Shown: piece after piece, positions 27,282 to 36,714 of the stretch | Numbering within the stretch: position 1 is the stretch's first letter | How the letters are laid out: each line of letters begins with the position of its first letter | Assembly: GCA_934796775.1 (NCBI GenBank) | Contig: CAKVPH010000004.1 | Coordinates: forward strand, 1 to 64,000 | DNA from: an uncultured Clostridia bacterium | GTDB lineage: Bacteria > Bacillota > Clostridia > Christensenellales > Borkfalkiaceae | Direction: 5' to 3' | DNA length: 64,000 nucleotides | Program-made: the position numbers and the translations under genes | The notes under the pieces: generated by a model | The model's database searches: none | What the model was told of the DNA's origin: nothing | The model's input: the letters and a program-made list of their open reading frames with translations, nothing else

Positions 27282-28067
27282 TTATAACGCCACTTCGTAT
27301 TCGGCAGCTTTTTTTACTAAAAACCTTAAAAGTTCGTTAAGCTTTGAAACAGTTTCGCCGTCATATAAAATTCTCCCGCCGAGTCTGAATTCAAGCTCGC
27401 CTAAAGTTTCTTTATCTTCGTCGGATAAGTCTTTTACTTTAAGCGATTCAATTATCTTTTTAATATAGGCGACGTTTATATCAACAAAAGAACGAATTTC
27501 CGCTTTACCGCCCAAAAATCTTTCGATTATTTTGCTTTTTTGCGGGATATCATCATAGTCTTTGCCGTTTTTATCGCAAATGTTTTCGTTTACGGTCACG
27601 TTGTTAAGCTCAATTTTTTTAGCATTCTCAGGCTTTAATTCGTTTTTTTCGGGCTTAAACCCGTTTATACATTCAGCATCTTTAAATTTTGCTCCGTTTA
27701 TGGGTTTTCCTGCCGACGCGCAAACTGCAACCATAAGATAGATTACGAATAATATTAAAAATTTAAAATAACAGAACGTGAATACGTGTGCGAAATTATA
27801 AAATATTTTATGCGAAAACTCACATTCGCAAAAACATAGCGCAAGATCGGTAAAAAACGACACAATATATAAAATAAGTATCGGCTTAACGTTTTGCCTG
27901 TTCGAACGGACGGCACAACATATAATTAAAGTTACAAACCCGGAAAGCACGCAAACGCAAAAAATACAGCAAGATATAAAAAAGTTGTTGTTTAATAAAG
28001 TAAATTCTTTTATACCCTGCAAAAAATAATTAAAATAAGGCTTTATACAAATAAAAAAATCGTCCAT
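27282..28067 (-). CDS. Membrane protein of unknown function
   Basis: 261 residues with about three hydrophobic, cysteine-rich membrane segments in the first half (residues 30-135) and a charged cytoplasmic C-terminal half (about 140-261) with helical segments such as VDINVAYIKKIIESLKV. No family is recognised. GGAG seven nt before the ATG at 28067 decides the start. The start region lies in an inverted repeat (CGTCCATAA at 28061-28069 and its complement near 28106), so the start codon could be sequestered. It lies 67 bp downstream of addA. Confidence 0.6.
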   Translation of the reverse strand: MDDFFICIKPYFNYFLQGIKEFTLLNNNFFISCCIFCVCVLSGFVTLIICCAVRSNRQNVKPILILYIVSFFTDLALCFCECEFSHKIFYNFAHVFTFCYFKFLILFVIYLMVAVCASAGKPINGAKFKDAECINGFKPEKNELKPENAKKIELNNVTVNENICDKNGKDYDDIPQKSKIIERFLGGKAEIRSFVDINVAYIKKIIESLKVKDLSDEDKETLGELEFRLGGRILYDGETVSKLNELLRFLVKKAAEYEVAL

Positions 28068-28134
28068 AAATTGCTCCGTATTTTTTTCCGTAGACAATTA
28101 TGGACGTTTTTTCATATTTTTAAACACAACTAAT

Positions 28135-31100
28135 TTACAAATTTACTTCAATTACCTTGCATGCGTAAATATTTATAAGATAGGTTTTTACCACTCGTTT
28201 TTTAAGCACTTTTTCCACAGCCAAAGCGTAAAGTTTAAGCTGTTTTTTATAATATTCGGCAAGCTGAAAATCGTTTGAAAGCGTGGTGTGTTTATAATCT
28301 GTTATTATAGCTTCATCGCCTTTTATCGCAAGCAAATCGATTATGCCCTGAACTAAAATTTCACGATTTCCCGCGTACCCTTTTTCAACTTCTTTGGCGG
28401 GTAAAAATGCGGTAAACGGTTGTTCTTTATAAAGAGTGTATTCGCTAAGTTTACCAAAAACAGGCATTTTTAATATCTGTATTATTTTACGCCTATCTAT
28501 AAGCGAAATTTCGTCGGTTGTAAGTAAATGTCCGTCTATAAGTCGATTAACTTCACTTTCGGCATCTGCCGAAAAATCGCAGAGTTCCAAAAATCTGTGG
28601 TATGCACTACCTGTTTTTTCGTCTGAACTACCATATAAGGCACTGCGTTCAAAAGTTATTCCGTCCTCTTCGTCAAAGTGCGCCGCGGCGGTAACTGATC
28701 TTTTTACAAGCAAGTTTTCGTCATCTTTAAACGCATACTTAAAGGCAAGATTGCTTTCTAAAATTTCGGCAAGATCTTCGTCTTTTTCGCCTATTAAAAC
28801 CTGCCTTACTTCACGTTCTTTAATTTTTTCGTTTTCAGAATTTCCGGCTTTTTCAAACGGCATATCGGTAATAGCAAAAAAGTCCGAAATGTTTTTTGCC
28901 GATAAAGCTTCGCCTTCGTAATGAGCGGGCTTTAACGAAAAATCTTCGCCGTTTTTATACTCGCCTACAATATAAAGGCTGTTTCTTGCACGGGTCATTG
29001 CAACGTACAAAATGCGCATTTCTTCCGCACGGGAAGAAACGAGCAGCATTTTTCGCATATATCTTACAAACGCGGTTTTGTAAACGTGCATATTTTCAAC
29101 GTCGTAATAGCTTACGGCAACGCCCGCTTTTCTGTCGTAAATAAGGTTTCCGCTTTTATCTCTGTCGTAAAAATTCTTATTTGCGCCCGCAAGAATAACT
29201 ATGGGATACTCAAGCCCCTTTGACGCGTGTATACTCATTATTTTTACGGCGTTATCGTCGTCGTAAGTAAGCGATAAGTTTTTAAGAACTTCATCCGCAT
29301 CTTCCAAAAATTCGTTTACCGACTGTTTTTTTGTGCCGCACGCACGGATAAACGCGTTTACCCTTGCCATTTTCATTTCGCCAAGCCGGGAAAACGTGAG
29401 ATATATATCCAACGATTTTTCTCTTATAACTGTAGAAAGCAGCTCGTCGCAAGGCAAAAATTCGGCAAGCAGCCTTACGCGCGAAAAATACTCGTCGAAC
29501 GCCTTTAATTTTTTAGATAAATCGTCGGAATAATTTGATATATAATTTCGGTAAGCGTCGGAAAAACTGCCGCCGTTAAGGCTTTTTCTTAACGTAAAAA
29601 GCTCTGAATCCGTTACGCCGCCTATCGGGCTTTTAAGAACCGAGGCAAGCGGGATATCCTGATTAAAGCACGAAATAAGCTTTAAAAGATCCATAAGGAG
29701 TGCAATTTCGGAATATTCGGCAATGCTTTTTTTAGAGCTTGCCGAAACGGGTATTCCGCAGGCAATAAGTTCTTTTGCATACTCGTCGCCGGACGAATTC
29801 GCGCTTCTTAAAAGTATGGTAATATCGCCGTATCCTATTTTTTTAGTTTTTCCGTCTTTTCCCGTCTGAATTTCTTTTCCGTAAAGACTTTCTATCAAAG
29901 AAGCGATAAAACGTCCTTCTTTAAAGCACGAATACTCGCTTTCAGCCTGCAAATGTTTAACTACCCCGTAAACGCCGCGGAGCCGAACGTCATCTCTCGC
30001 GCTTTTTTCTACGGCATAATATTTTACTTCGCCTTCGTCTTGCGTATAATCCGCGCCGAAAATCATCGGGTTTTCTTTATACTCCGCGCCGCCCGAGTTT
30101 TTAGTCATTACGCAGGAAAAAACGTTGTTTACCGCATCGATAACAGGCTTTGAACTGCGGAAATTTTTATCAAGATCTATGACCGTACCGGTTTTTAATT
30201 CGGTAAGCGCGTTGCGTTTATTAGTAAAAACGGAAGGATCGCACCCGCGGAAATCGTAAATATTCTGCTTTACGTCACCGACCATAAACAAATTGTTATC
30301 CGAAACGAGTGAAAGAATTTCTTCCTGCACGCCGCTGGTATCCTGATATTCGTCGGTAAAAACGTATTTAAAACGTGAACGTACTTCTTTGCCTATTTCT
30401 TCATTTCTTAAAAGTTGCAAAGTAAAATGCTCAAAATCGGAAAAGTCAACACAGTTTTCTTCGCGTTTTTCTCTTGCAAAATACTCCGAAAAGCCCTTTA
30501 CGGCGGTGCAAAGCGCGCGGTAAACGGGTAAGGTTTTTTCGGCATATTCATACTCTGTCTGAATCGAATTGCAGGCGTATTCCGCGCACTTGGTTCTTTT
30601 AAAAGCGGAAAATTTCTTTGAAAAATCGCTTGCCGCACCTTCGGCTTTTAAAGCTGATTCGTCGGTTTCGTTTTTGCGCTTTACAGGCTTACTTACTGAA
30701 ATATCGTTCAAACCCTGAACGGTTAAATACAAGTCGTTAGTCATAACCGACGAAAGCGCGTTTATAACGTTTGAAAGATAAACTTCGTATCTTTCAACGC
30801 CCTTAACCGAACGCAAAACGTTTTCGGCCTTTTTCTGCATTGAACGAATATCGCTTAAAAGCGCGTCGTTTAACTTGCCTAAAATATAGTCCGTGCCTTG
30901 CTTGGTATAATAAAACTCGCCGTCTAACAAAACCTTGAACGGATCCGGTTCGGTTATGATTTTTTTATAAATATCGACTATAAGTTCCTTTAATTTCTTA
31001 TCGCTCCTGCGCTTGAAAAAAATAGGAATCAAAACCTTTAAAACAGGATCGTCCGCTTGGTATAAATCTTCAAAATATCGGTCTATAGCACGTTTAACGA

Positions 31101-31494
31101 ATATTTCGCTTTCACTTTCGCTCATTACGGTAAACGACGGATCGATGCCTATTACGTAGAAAAATTCTTTTAATAGATTCTTGCAAAAAGCGTGTACGGT
31201 AGAGATATTTGCCGTTCTTAAAAGCTCGGTTTGCAAAAGTAATCTTTTCTTTTTTTCTCCGGACGACACGGCAATTTCTTTAACCAGTGCGTCTTTTATT
31301 TTTTGCTTCATTTCGGTTGCGGCTAAAACGGTAAAAGTAACGCACAGAATTTGATCCGCGTCGGCTTTGCCTTCGATGATAAGACGCAGAATTCTGTTTA
31401 CCATAACGCAGGTCTTGCCGCTCCCCGCCGACGCCGAAACTAAAATATTGCCTTTTTCAAAATCTATGGCTTGTTGTTGTTTTTCGGTCATCAT
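28135..31494 (-). CDS. addA: ATP-dependent helicase/nuclease subunit A
   Basis: 1119 residues. A UvrD-like helicase with the Walker A SASAGSGKT at residues 18-26, a DEYQD Walker B (VFTDEYQDTSG) and VDFSDFEHFTLQLL. The C-terminal PDDEXK nuclease has ILVQGIIDLLAI and ITDYKH. AddAB resects double-strand breaks to Chi for RecA loading. It overlaps addB by 4 nt, with two consecutive ATG codons at the junction. Confidence 0.95.
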   Translation of the reverse strand: MMTEKQQQAIDFEKGNILVSASAGSGKTCVMVNRILRLIIEGKADADQILCVTFTVLAATEMKQKIKDALVKEIAVSSGEKKKRLLLQTELLRTANISTVHAFCKNLLKEFFYVIGIDPSFTVMSESESEIFVKRAIDRYFEDLYQADDPVLKVLIPIFFKRRSDKKLKELIVDIYKKIITEPDPFKVLLDGEFYYTKQGTDYILGKLNDALLSDIRSMQKKAENVLRSVKGVERYEVYLSNVINALSSVMTNDLYLTVQGLNDISVSKPVKRKNETDESALKAEGAASDFSKKFSAFKRTKCAEYACNSIQTEYEYAEKTLPVYRALCTAVKGFSEYFAREKREENCVDFSDFEHFTLQLLRNEEIGKEVRSRFKYVFTDEYQDTSGVQEEILSLVSDNNLFMVGDVKQNIYDFRGCDPSVFTNKRNALTELKTGTVIDLDKNFRSSKPVIDAVNNVFSCVMTKNSGGAEYKENPMIFGADYTQDEGEVKYYAVEKSARDDVRLRGVYGVVKHLQAESEYSCFKEGRFIASLIESLYGKEIQTGKDGKTKKIGYGDITILLRSANSSGDEYAKELIACGIPVSASSKKSIAEYSEIALLMDLLKLISCFNQDIPLASVLKSPIGGVTDSELFTLRKSLNGGSFSDAYRNYISNYSDDLSKKLKAFDEYFSRVRLLAEFLPCDELLSTVIREKSLDIYLTFSRLGEMKMARVNAFIRACGTKKQSVNEFLEDADEVLKNLSLTYDDDNAVKIMSIHASKGLEYPIVILAGANKNFYDRDKSGNLIYDRKAGVAVSYYDVENMHVYKTAFVRYMRKMLLVSSRAEEMRILYVAMTRARNSLYIVGEYKNGEDFSLKPAHYEGEALSAKNISDFFAITDMPFEKAGNSENEKIKEREVRQVLIGEKDEDLAEILESNLAFKYAFKDDENLLVKRSVTAAAHFDEEDGITFERSALYGSSDEKTGSAYHRFLELCDFSADAESEVNRLIDGHLLTTDEISLIDRRKIIQILKMPVFGKLSEYTLYKEQPFTAFLPAKEVEKGYAGNREILVQGIIDLLAIKGDEAIITDYKHTTLSNDFQLAEYYKKQLKLYALAVEKVLKKRVVKTYLINIYACKVIEVNL

Positions 31495-34400
31495 AAACTA
31501 TCACCGCCCGTTTTCTGCCCGTTCGTTTCGGAAACTTTTGAAACGTCGTTTTTTTCGTCCGTCACGGCAGCCTGTAAAATCATTTCTTTGGTCACGCCGC
31601 CGCTTATCTTACGCGTTCGGTTATCTATCGCCTCGTCGTATCCGCACATTCCGTGAAAATCGCAAAAAGCGCACGCATTTTCAACAGGCGAAGGAATAAT
31701 TACGCCCTCGTTTATTTCGGAAAGTCCTTCGCCCGCCACCTTTTCGGCATAAGTAAGATACGCCGAAAATTCATCTCGGCTTAAAAGATTCCACGGATAT
31801 TTGAATTTGCCTTCCTTACTCTTGCTTAAATTAACCGAAACGTATCTGCCTTTGGGCGTTTCTTCGGTAATGCTGTCGTCTATAAGCATAGCCGTTTTTT
31901 CGTCCGCAATCGTTTTGCCGCGCATAGACATAACGAACTCATCGTCCTCTTTTCCGAATTCGTCCGAAACGGGGAAATAATATGCGCCGACCGGCTCGTA
32001 TTTATCCGAAAATGCTTTGGCGTACAGATAAAGCTGTAATTTTCTGCCGGTGTAAAGTTCTTCTTCGCCCGTATCAACCTGCCCGGTCTTGTAATCGATT
32101 ATGGTCATTTTATCCAAATAAACGTCCACTCTGTCCGCCTTGCCTATGACTTTTTTAACGCCCGTGCGCGTGTTTACACTGATCGCGGGGAATTTTCCGT
32201 AGCCGAAAGCTATTTCAAGGTGTTCAGGTTTAAAAGACGAATGACTCACGCCTGAAAAAATCGTCTTGCAAAACCGCACGGCTTCGCGCTTGATGTATGA
32301 AAAGGCAACGCCGCCGTCCGCACTTTTTTTGTATCTTGAATATTCCGGTTTTTCGCAAACGCTGTCAAAAATTTCGGAAGCCAGATTTTCGGCATATTGC
32401 TCGCCGCGCTCAAAATCTGCAACCTTAGTAAATTCGCTTGCCACTTCGTGAATAAGATTGCCTAACGTGGTCTGTTGCATTTCGCTTTGCTCTCGCCTTA
32501 AAAGCTTTACGCCGCGCGATAAAAAATTCGCGTAAGGGCAACGGAAAAAGCCTTCTATAGCCGTTGCCGAAAGTTTTTCCGGCGCATAGTTCACGCCTTT
32601 AGTGTAGTATCCCGTTTCGCAGTTCACCGATTGCAATATTTCGTCCGGCAGCGTGGAATATCCGTTTTCTTTAGCCACCGAATAATAAGTGCTTGCAACC
32701 GAAAAATCGTTTTTTAAGCCTTCCTTATACTCGCTCACTTCGCGCGAAAAGGCAAACGCCGCGCTCCGTTCGGTCATATACCCGAGCGAAAGATATTGTT
32801 TGGCTTTAAGCCCGCCTATCTTTTGTGCGGCGGCGTCATTTTTAAAAGAATCCGAAATTACGACTTTGCGCATATCGTCTGAAAAAGCGGCTAATGCGTA
32901 ATCTATTATTTCCGAAAGCTTTTTCTCTTCGCCGTCAATACTTCTTGCAGGCGCGGATAAATACAGTCCTTTTTTAAACGCGACAGTTGCCATACAAACA
33001 TTTTCGCGCTCCCTGCGATTTACTTCTTTTATTTTAGGTTCAACCAAAACAAACGAACTTTCCATTTTTAAAATATCGCGATCGCATAAAAGCGCACTGT
33101 CGAATTTTACGGCGGGAACGTCTTCGCAAAGCCCCGTTATAAACAAATAATCGTAGCGGTTATACTTTATCGCGCGGAAATCCCCTATAAATACGCAATC
33201 GTCGTATTTGGGAATAAGTGCCACCTTGCATGCCGTCATGCCCGATAAAATTACGTTTTTAACCTCTTTTAGCGGCATTTTTTTATCGCCGAGCAGCAGC
33301 GAGCAGGTTGAAAGAACGCTTAAAAGCTTTTCGTATGCCTGAGCGTTGAACGCGGATAACTCCGCTTGCTTTAAATCTTCAAGCCGAGTAGATAATTCGT
33401 TTGCCCGCTCCGCTACGCCAAGCGTTTCAAGCATACTCTTTATTGCCGAAACAGCAGCCGAAAAACTATCGTCCGCTTTTAAGAGCGAACAAAGATCTAC
33501 CGCCTTTTTGCGCATTGCTTCAAACTTTTGTTCATAGGAAAGCTCTGCTTGCATTATTTCGGTTTCTTCATAGCCGTCGTCTTTTTCTTTTTTCGGCTCA
33601 TTAAGGCTTTTTAAGGCTGCTTTCTTTTTAATTTCGTCCGCCACAAAAGTAAACGGTTCACGCACGGTCTTGCGATTTACCGCATTTTTTAAAAAGTAAT
33701 TTTCAAAAGCGTCGGTCAAAGAGATATCGCTTTCAAACAGCGGATTTTTTATAAAAGCCAGAACGTCCGCAGGCGAAAAGTTTCGCCTTACAACGTCTAT
33801 ATACGCGCAAATGAGCTTTGTGAGCGGGTGTTTTCCGAGATTTTCGGTTGCGTCTATAAAATGCGGCAATCCGTAATCGGAAAAAGTGCGCTTTATAACG
33901 TTTTCGTAAATCGACGCGTCAGGCACGCAGACCGCAAAATCTTTAAACCGCGCTCCGTCGCGCACGCCTTTTGAAATAAGACGAGCAACGTATTCTATTT
34001 CTTCGTCCACGGTTTTTGCTCTGTAAATATGAACTTTTTCACTGAACGTACCTGTTTTATCTCTCTTTTCGGGTGCAAAAAGCACGTCTAAAAAGTTATC
34101 CGTTTCATAGTCGGATAAAAAGGCAACCGCACTTGCGTCCGGTCGGCTTATTGCAAAATTATAAGTTTCGTTGGTATAAACGCCTTCGTTATCGCCTTGC
34201 ACTAAAACATAAGAAAGCGACTTCGCATTTTGTTCAAGCGAAATAAAAATTTCGCACAGCGTTCTGTTCAGCGACGGGAAGCCCGCAATTATAACTTCGG
34301 TATCCTTAATTTCTGTATCGTTATTAAAAAAGTAAGGCAGCGTGCGAAGCTTATTATTGCCGTCGGTAAAATTTGAGCGCGCCAAAAAATTCTCGTACGC

Positions 34401-34847
34401 GTCAAAAATAAGATAGATATCGTTAAGCTTTCTTTTTAAATTTCCGCTCTCGTTTTCTTTGGCGCGCAGGATATCCACAGGCGTTACTTTTGCACTCTTA
34501 AGTTGGGCTATAAGTTCATAAACGACACTTGCAAGGTTTGGATCATATACGTTTTTAAAGCAAACGAGCTTGTCTTTATTTTCTAAAAGAAGGCGTTTTA
34601 CGATCAGCGAACAGCCTTCGATAGAAAGCGTTTTTTCGTCCGCGCCCAGATACTTATGCATAAATCTGTTAAACGAAAAAACGCGCGTACCGAAAGTTCC
34701 TCCGTTTTTTTCAGCCAACGCAAGCTCTAAGGCGAGAGTAAACTTATCCTCGCAAAAAACTATTCTTTTTTTAAGCGGATCGCCCTTAGCTAAATCGCAA
34801 ACGACTTTTGCTATTTCGCAAGTGGCTTTTACCGTATATATCCGCAT
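31491..34847 (-). CDS. addB: ATP-dependent helicase/nuclease subunit B
   Basis: 1118 residues. The C-terminal nuclease domain has GKADRVDVYLDKMTIIDYKTG. The four cysteines of the iron-sulfur staple are present: Cys in FFRCPYANF, then CAFCDFHGMC near residue 1075. The N-terminus (MRIYTVKATCEIAKVV) does not show the GxxGSGKT Walker A of Bacillus AddB, so ATP binding by this subunit appears lost, as is reported for some RexB-type relatives. It is the first gene of the addBA operon. Confidence 0.93.
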   Translation of the reverse strand: MRIYTVKATCEIAKVVCDLAKGDPLKKRIVFCEDKFTLALELALAEKNGGTFGTRVFSFNRFMHKYLGADEKTLSIEGCSLIVKRLLLENKDKLVCFKNVYDPNLASVVYELIAQLKSAKVTPVDILRAKENESGNLKRKLNDIYLIFDAYENFLARSNFTDGNNKLRTLPYFFNNDTEIKDTEVIIAGFPSLNRTLCEIFISLEQNAKSLSYVLVQGDNEGVYTNETYNFAISRPDASAVAFLSDYETDNFLDVLFAPEKRDKTGTFSEKVHIYRAKTVDEEIEYVARLISKGVRDGARFKDFAVCVPDASIYENVIKRTFSDYGLPHFIDATENLGKHPLTKLICAYIDVVRRNFSPADVLAFIKNPLFESDISLTDAFENYFLKNAVNRKTVREPFTFVADEIKKKAALKSLNEPKKEKDDGYEETEIMQAELSYEQKFEAMRKKAVDLCSLLKADDSFSAAVSAIKSMLETLGVAERANELSTRLEDLKQAELSAFNAQAYEKLLSVLSTCSLLLGDKKMPLKEVKNVILSGMTACKVALIPKYDDCVFIGDFRAIKYNRYDYLFITGLCEDVPAVKFDSALLCDRDILKMESSFVLVEPKIKEVNRRERENVCMATVAFKKGLYLSAPARSIDGEEKKLSEIIDYALAAFSDDMRKVVISDSFKNDAAAQKIGGLKAKQYLSLGYMTERSAAFAFSREVSEYKEGLKNDFSVASTYYSVAKENGYSTLPDEILQSVNCETGYYTKGVNYAPEKLSATAIEGFFRCPYANFLSRGVKLLRREQSEMQQTTLGNLIHEVASEFTKVADFERGEQYAENLASEIFDSVCEKPEYSRYKKSADGGVAFSYIKREAVRFCKTIFSGVSHSSFKPEHLEIAFGYGKFPAISVNTRTGVKKVIGKADRVDVYLDKMTIIDYKTGQVDTGEEELYTGRKLQLYLYAKAFSDKYEPVGAYYFPVSDEFGKEDDEFVMSMRGKTIADEKTAMLIDDSITEETPKGRYVSVNLSKSKEGKFKYPWNLLSRDEFSAYLTYAEKVAGEGLSEINEGVIIPSPVENACAFCDFHGMCGYDEAIDNRTRKISGGVTKEMILQAAVTDEKNDVSKVSETNGQKTGGDSL

Positions 34848-35117
34848 AGAAATATCCTACCCTGATTTTATTGTTTTTCGTAAAGCCGTAATAAACACTC
34901 TTTTTACGTTTATTGCACTTTTTATTATACAAAACATTATAACAAAAAAGCGAGTATTTTGCAACCCCGCCGGATAATTTTCTTCTTTTTAAATTTTAAA
35001 TCAATATTCTTTACTTCTTCGTATCACGTGATAACAGAACATAGCATAGCTATAGATAAACTTAAAATTTTCTTTTTCATAGATTTTTTTCTCTCTGATA
35101 CTATATTGTATGCAACC
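34848..35117. other. Intergenic region upstream of addB
   Basis: About 270 bp without a supported gene. It presumably contains the addBA promoter; no clear consensus boxes were found. Confidence 0.4.
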
Positions 35118-35147
35118 GAGCATTTTTAAGCTCGGCATATTTTTGTA
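35118..35147 (+). terminator. Orphan hairpin with T run
   Basis: CCGAGC/GCTCGG stem followed rightward by a T-rich tract, with no gene upstream on this strand. Possibly the end of a small RNA. Confidence 0.35.
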
Positions 35148-35162
35148 AAATAGTTACAAGAA

Positions 35163-35198
35163 AAAAACGCAAGAATATATCCTTTATCCTGCGTTTTT
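35163..35198. terminator. Hairpin flanked by A and T runs
   Basis: AAAAACGCA/TGCGTTTTT stem. Read leftward it follows the five-codon frame at 35201-35218 and looks like a leader terminator. Confidence 0.55.
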
Positions 35199-35200
35199 AC

Positions 35201-35218
35201 TCAATCAAACTTATTCAT
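35201..35218 (-). CDS. Candidate five-codon leader peptide
   Basis: MNKFD followed by a stop, with a strong GGGAGG nine nt upstream (35228-35233 on the forward strand) and a terminator-like hairpin immediately after. Upstream of addB on the same strand, about 350 bp away. It could be chance; the ribosome binding site is the main evidence. Confidence 0.25.
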   Translation of the reverse strand: MNKFD

Positions 35219-35282
35219 TGGCGGTTACCTCCCGTCGCTGTTGGTTGATTTTTTGTTTTTTATGATAAAAGAGTTTAAATGA

Positions 35283-35311
35283 TTGCACTTTTTTTCTTTC
35301 AATGTTATAAT
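35283..35311 (+). promoter_or_regulatory. Sigma-A promoter of the lipoprotein gene at 35341
   Basis: TTGCAC (35283-35288), 17-nt spacer, TATAAT (35306-35311), giving a leader of about 23 nt. Confidence 0.7.
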
Positions 35312-35340
35312 AATCACAAGTATATAAAAGTTGGATTAGT

Positions 35341-36327
35341 ATGAAAATCAATAAATTTTTCTTAATTTTAATGGCGGCGGTTCTCGCTTTTTCGGTTTCC
35401 GCATGCACAAGCAACCAAAAAACTTACTCGCTGCTTAGCGGCTCGTACTGGCTTTCGGATCCTTCTGTTTCGGAAGTTGGCGCAGTAAACGAAACTTGCG
35501 TTTACGACATATCGTTTTTACCGCAAGATGACGATACGCCCGTAAAAGCCGAAATAACAGGCACTTTAACAACCACGCTCACCCGCGAAACGTATAACGA
35601 TACGCCGTGCTATAAATTTACCGCAAAAGTAAACACTACGGGTAAATATATATCAGGGCAGAACGAATACCCCGTTGAAGACGAAATGAGTTCGGAATGT
35701 TACTTTTTGGGAATGAGCGATAAACTTTTCCCGCTTGCAAGCAGTAAAACGGTAAACGGATTAACACCGCAAAAAACCGGCGACGTTTTCACTTTTCATC
35801 GCGTAGCATATTCGGTTTCTACCGTTTACGATTATAAAAACGGCAAAGCAACCGTAACCGTTACACCCGACGACAGAAGCGAAAAAGGATATGAAGTTCC
35901 AAAAAGCGAAAGAACTTACGAAAAATTAAGCGCAAAAAACACATACTTTGATAACGAAAGTCTTTTTATGATTGCGCGTTCGTGTAATTTAGAAGCAGGT
36001 TTTTCGGCAAGATTTACCTCTATTGACGCGCTTTCCGGTAAAGCCAACGTTTTAACTTTATCGGTAGACACATCCGCCGCAAGTAAAGAAATTTCGCTCA
36101 GCGATTACACTTTGGATGGCGTTACCCAAGGCACCGAGCAGTCGCCTAAAAAAATAACCTGCGACAACGTTCAGATAGCAATAAGCGATACGTTCTCCGG
36201 CAACCCTTTGCTTTTATCGTATGCAAGCGATAACGCAAACAGAAAACGCCTTATAGAAATGACCACTTATCTGCCCTACCTTGCAGGCAAATTAAATTAC
36301 AGATTAAAAAGCGTTACCACAAAATAA
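35341..36327 (+). CDS. Lipoprotein of unknown function
   Basis: 328 residues. A signal peptide with lipobox SVSACTSN is followed by a beta-rich body in two halves (about 30-190 and 200-328) without recognised motifs. Tyr/Thr/Ser-rich strands suggest an extracytoplasmic binding or structural domain. Single gene with its own promoter and a terminator downstream at 36594. Confidence 0.7.
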   Translation: MKINKFFLILMAAVLAFSVSACTSNQKTYSLLSGSYWLSDPSVSEVGAVNETCVYDISFLPQDDDTPVKAEITGTLTTTLTRETYNDTPCYKFTAKVNTTGKYISGQNEYPVEDEMSSECYFLGMSDKLFPLASSKTVNGLTPQKTGDVFTFHRVAYSVSTVYDYKNGKATVTVTPDDRSEKGYEVPKSERTYEKLSAKNTYFDNESLFMIARSCNLEAGFSARFTSIDALSGKANVLTLSVDTSAASKEISLSDYTLDGVTQGTEQSPKKITCDNVQIAISDTFSGNPLLLSYASDNANRKRLIEMTTYLPYLAGKLNYRLKSVTTK

Positions 36328-36399
36328 TTTTTTTGCGTACAATATAATAAAGAAATATCGTAAAAACATAACATCGATTTTAATTTAAGGTTATATAAA

Positions 36400-36528
36400 A
36401 TGAAAGACGTAGACAACCCGCGAAGTAGCGACAATTATCCGTTACAAAACAATTTTTATTATTCACTTTGCGGAACAAACTATAAAAATTTAATACCCGG
36501 CATGAAAAATTTGCGACAGATCTTTTAG
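36400..36528 (+). CDS. Possible 42-residue small protein
   Basis: ATG with AAGG about 11 nt upstream, ending before the 36594 terminator. The sequence (MKDVDNPRSSDNYPLQ...) has no recognised motif or membrane segment. It could be a small protein cotranscribed with the lipoprotein or noncoding. Confidence 0.25.
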   Translation: MKDVDNPRSSDNYPLQNNFYYSLCGTNYKNLIPGMKNLRQIF

Positions 36529-36593
36529 CTTTTATATTTTTGCTTTAACTTTTTTGTTCAAGGCAAGAATACGTTTTTGCTTTAACGATTTTG

Positions 36594-36622
36594 GTCTGCA
36601 CTTTTTCGTGCAGACTTTTTTT
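36594..36622 (+). terminator. Terminator between the lipoprotein unit and mgtE
   Basis: Perfect GTCTGCAC/GTGCAGAC stem with seven T following, 93 bp before the first mgtE start. It could also be a leader attenuator of mgtE. Confidence 0.8.
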
Positions 36623-36714
36623 ATCAAAAAATTCTGTTTTTATTGCATAAACGCGCTACTAAAACGCAAAAAAACGCACTAAAACCGTTATGCAAAAAAA
36701 CTAAGGAGGTCGTT

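Noticed and set aside
36328..36714. M-box magnesium riboswitch before mgtE
   Set aside because: None of the conserved M-box blocks could be found; only a plain terminator hairpin and a possible small frame.
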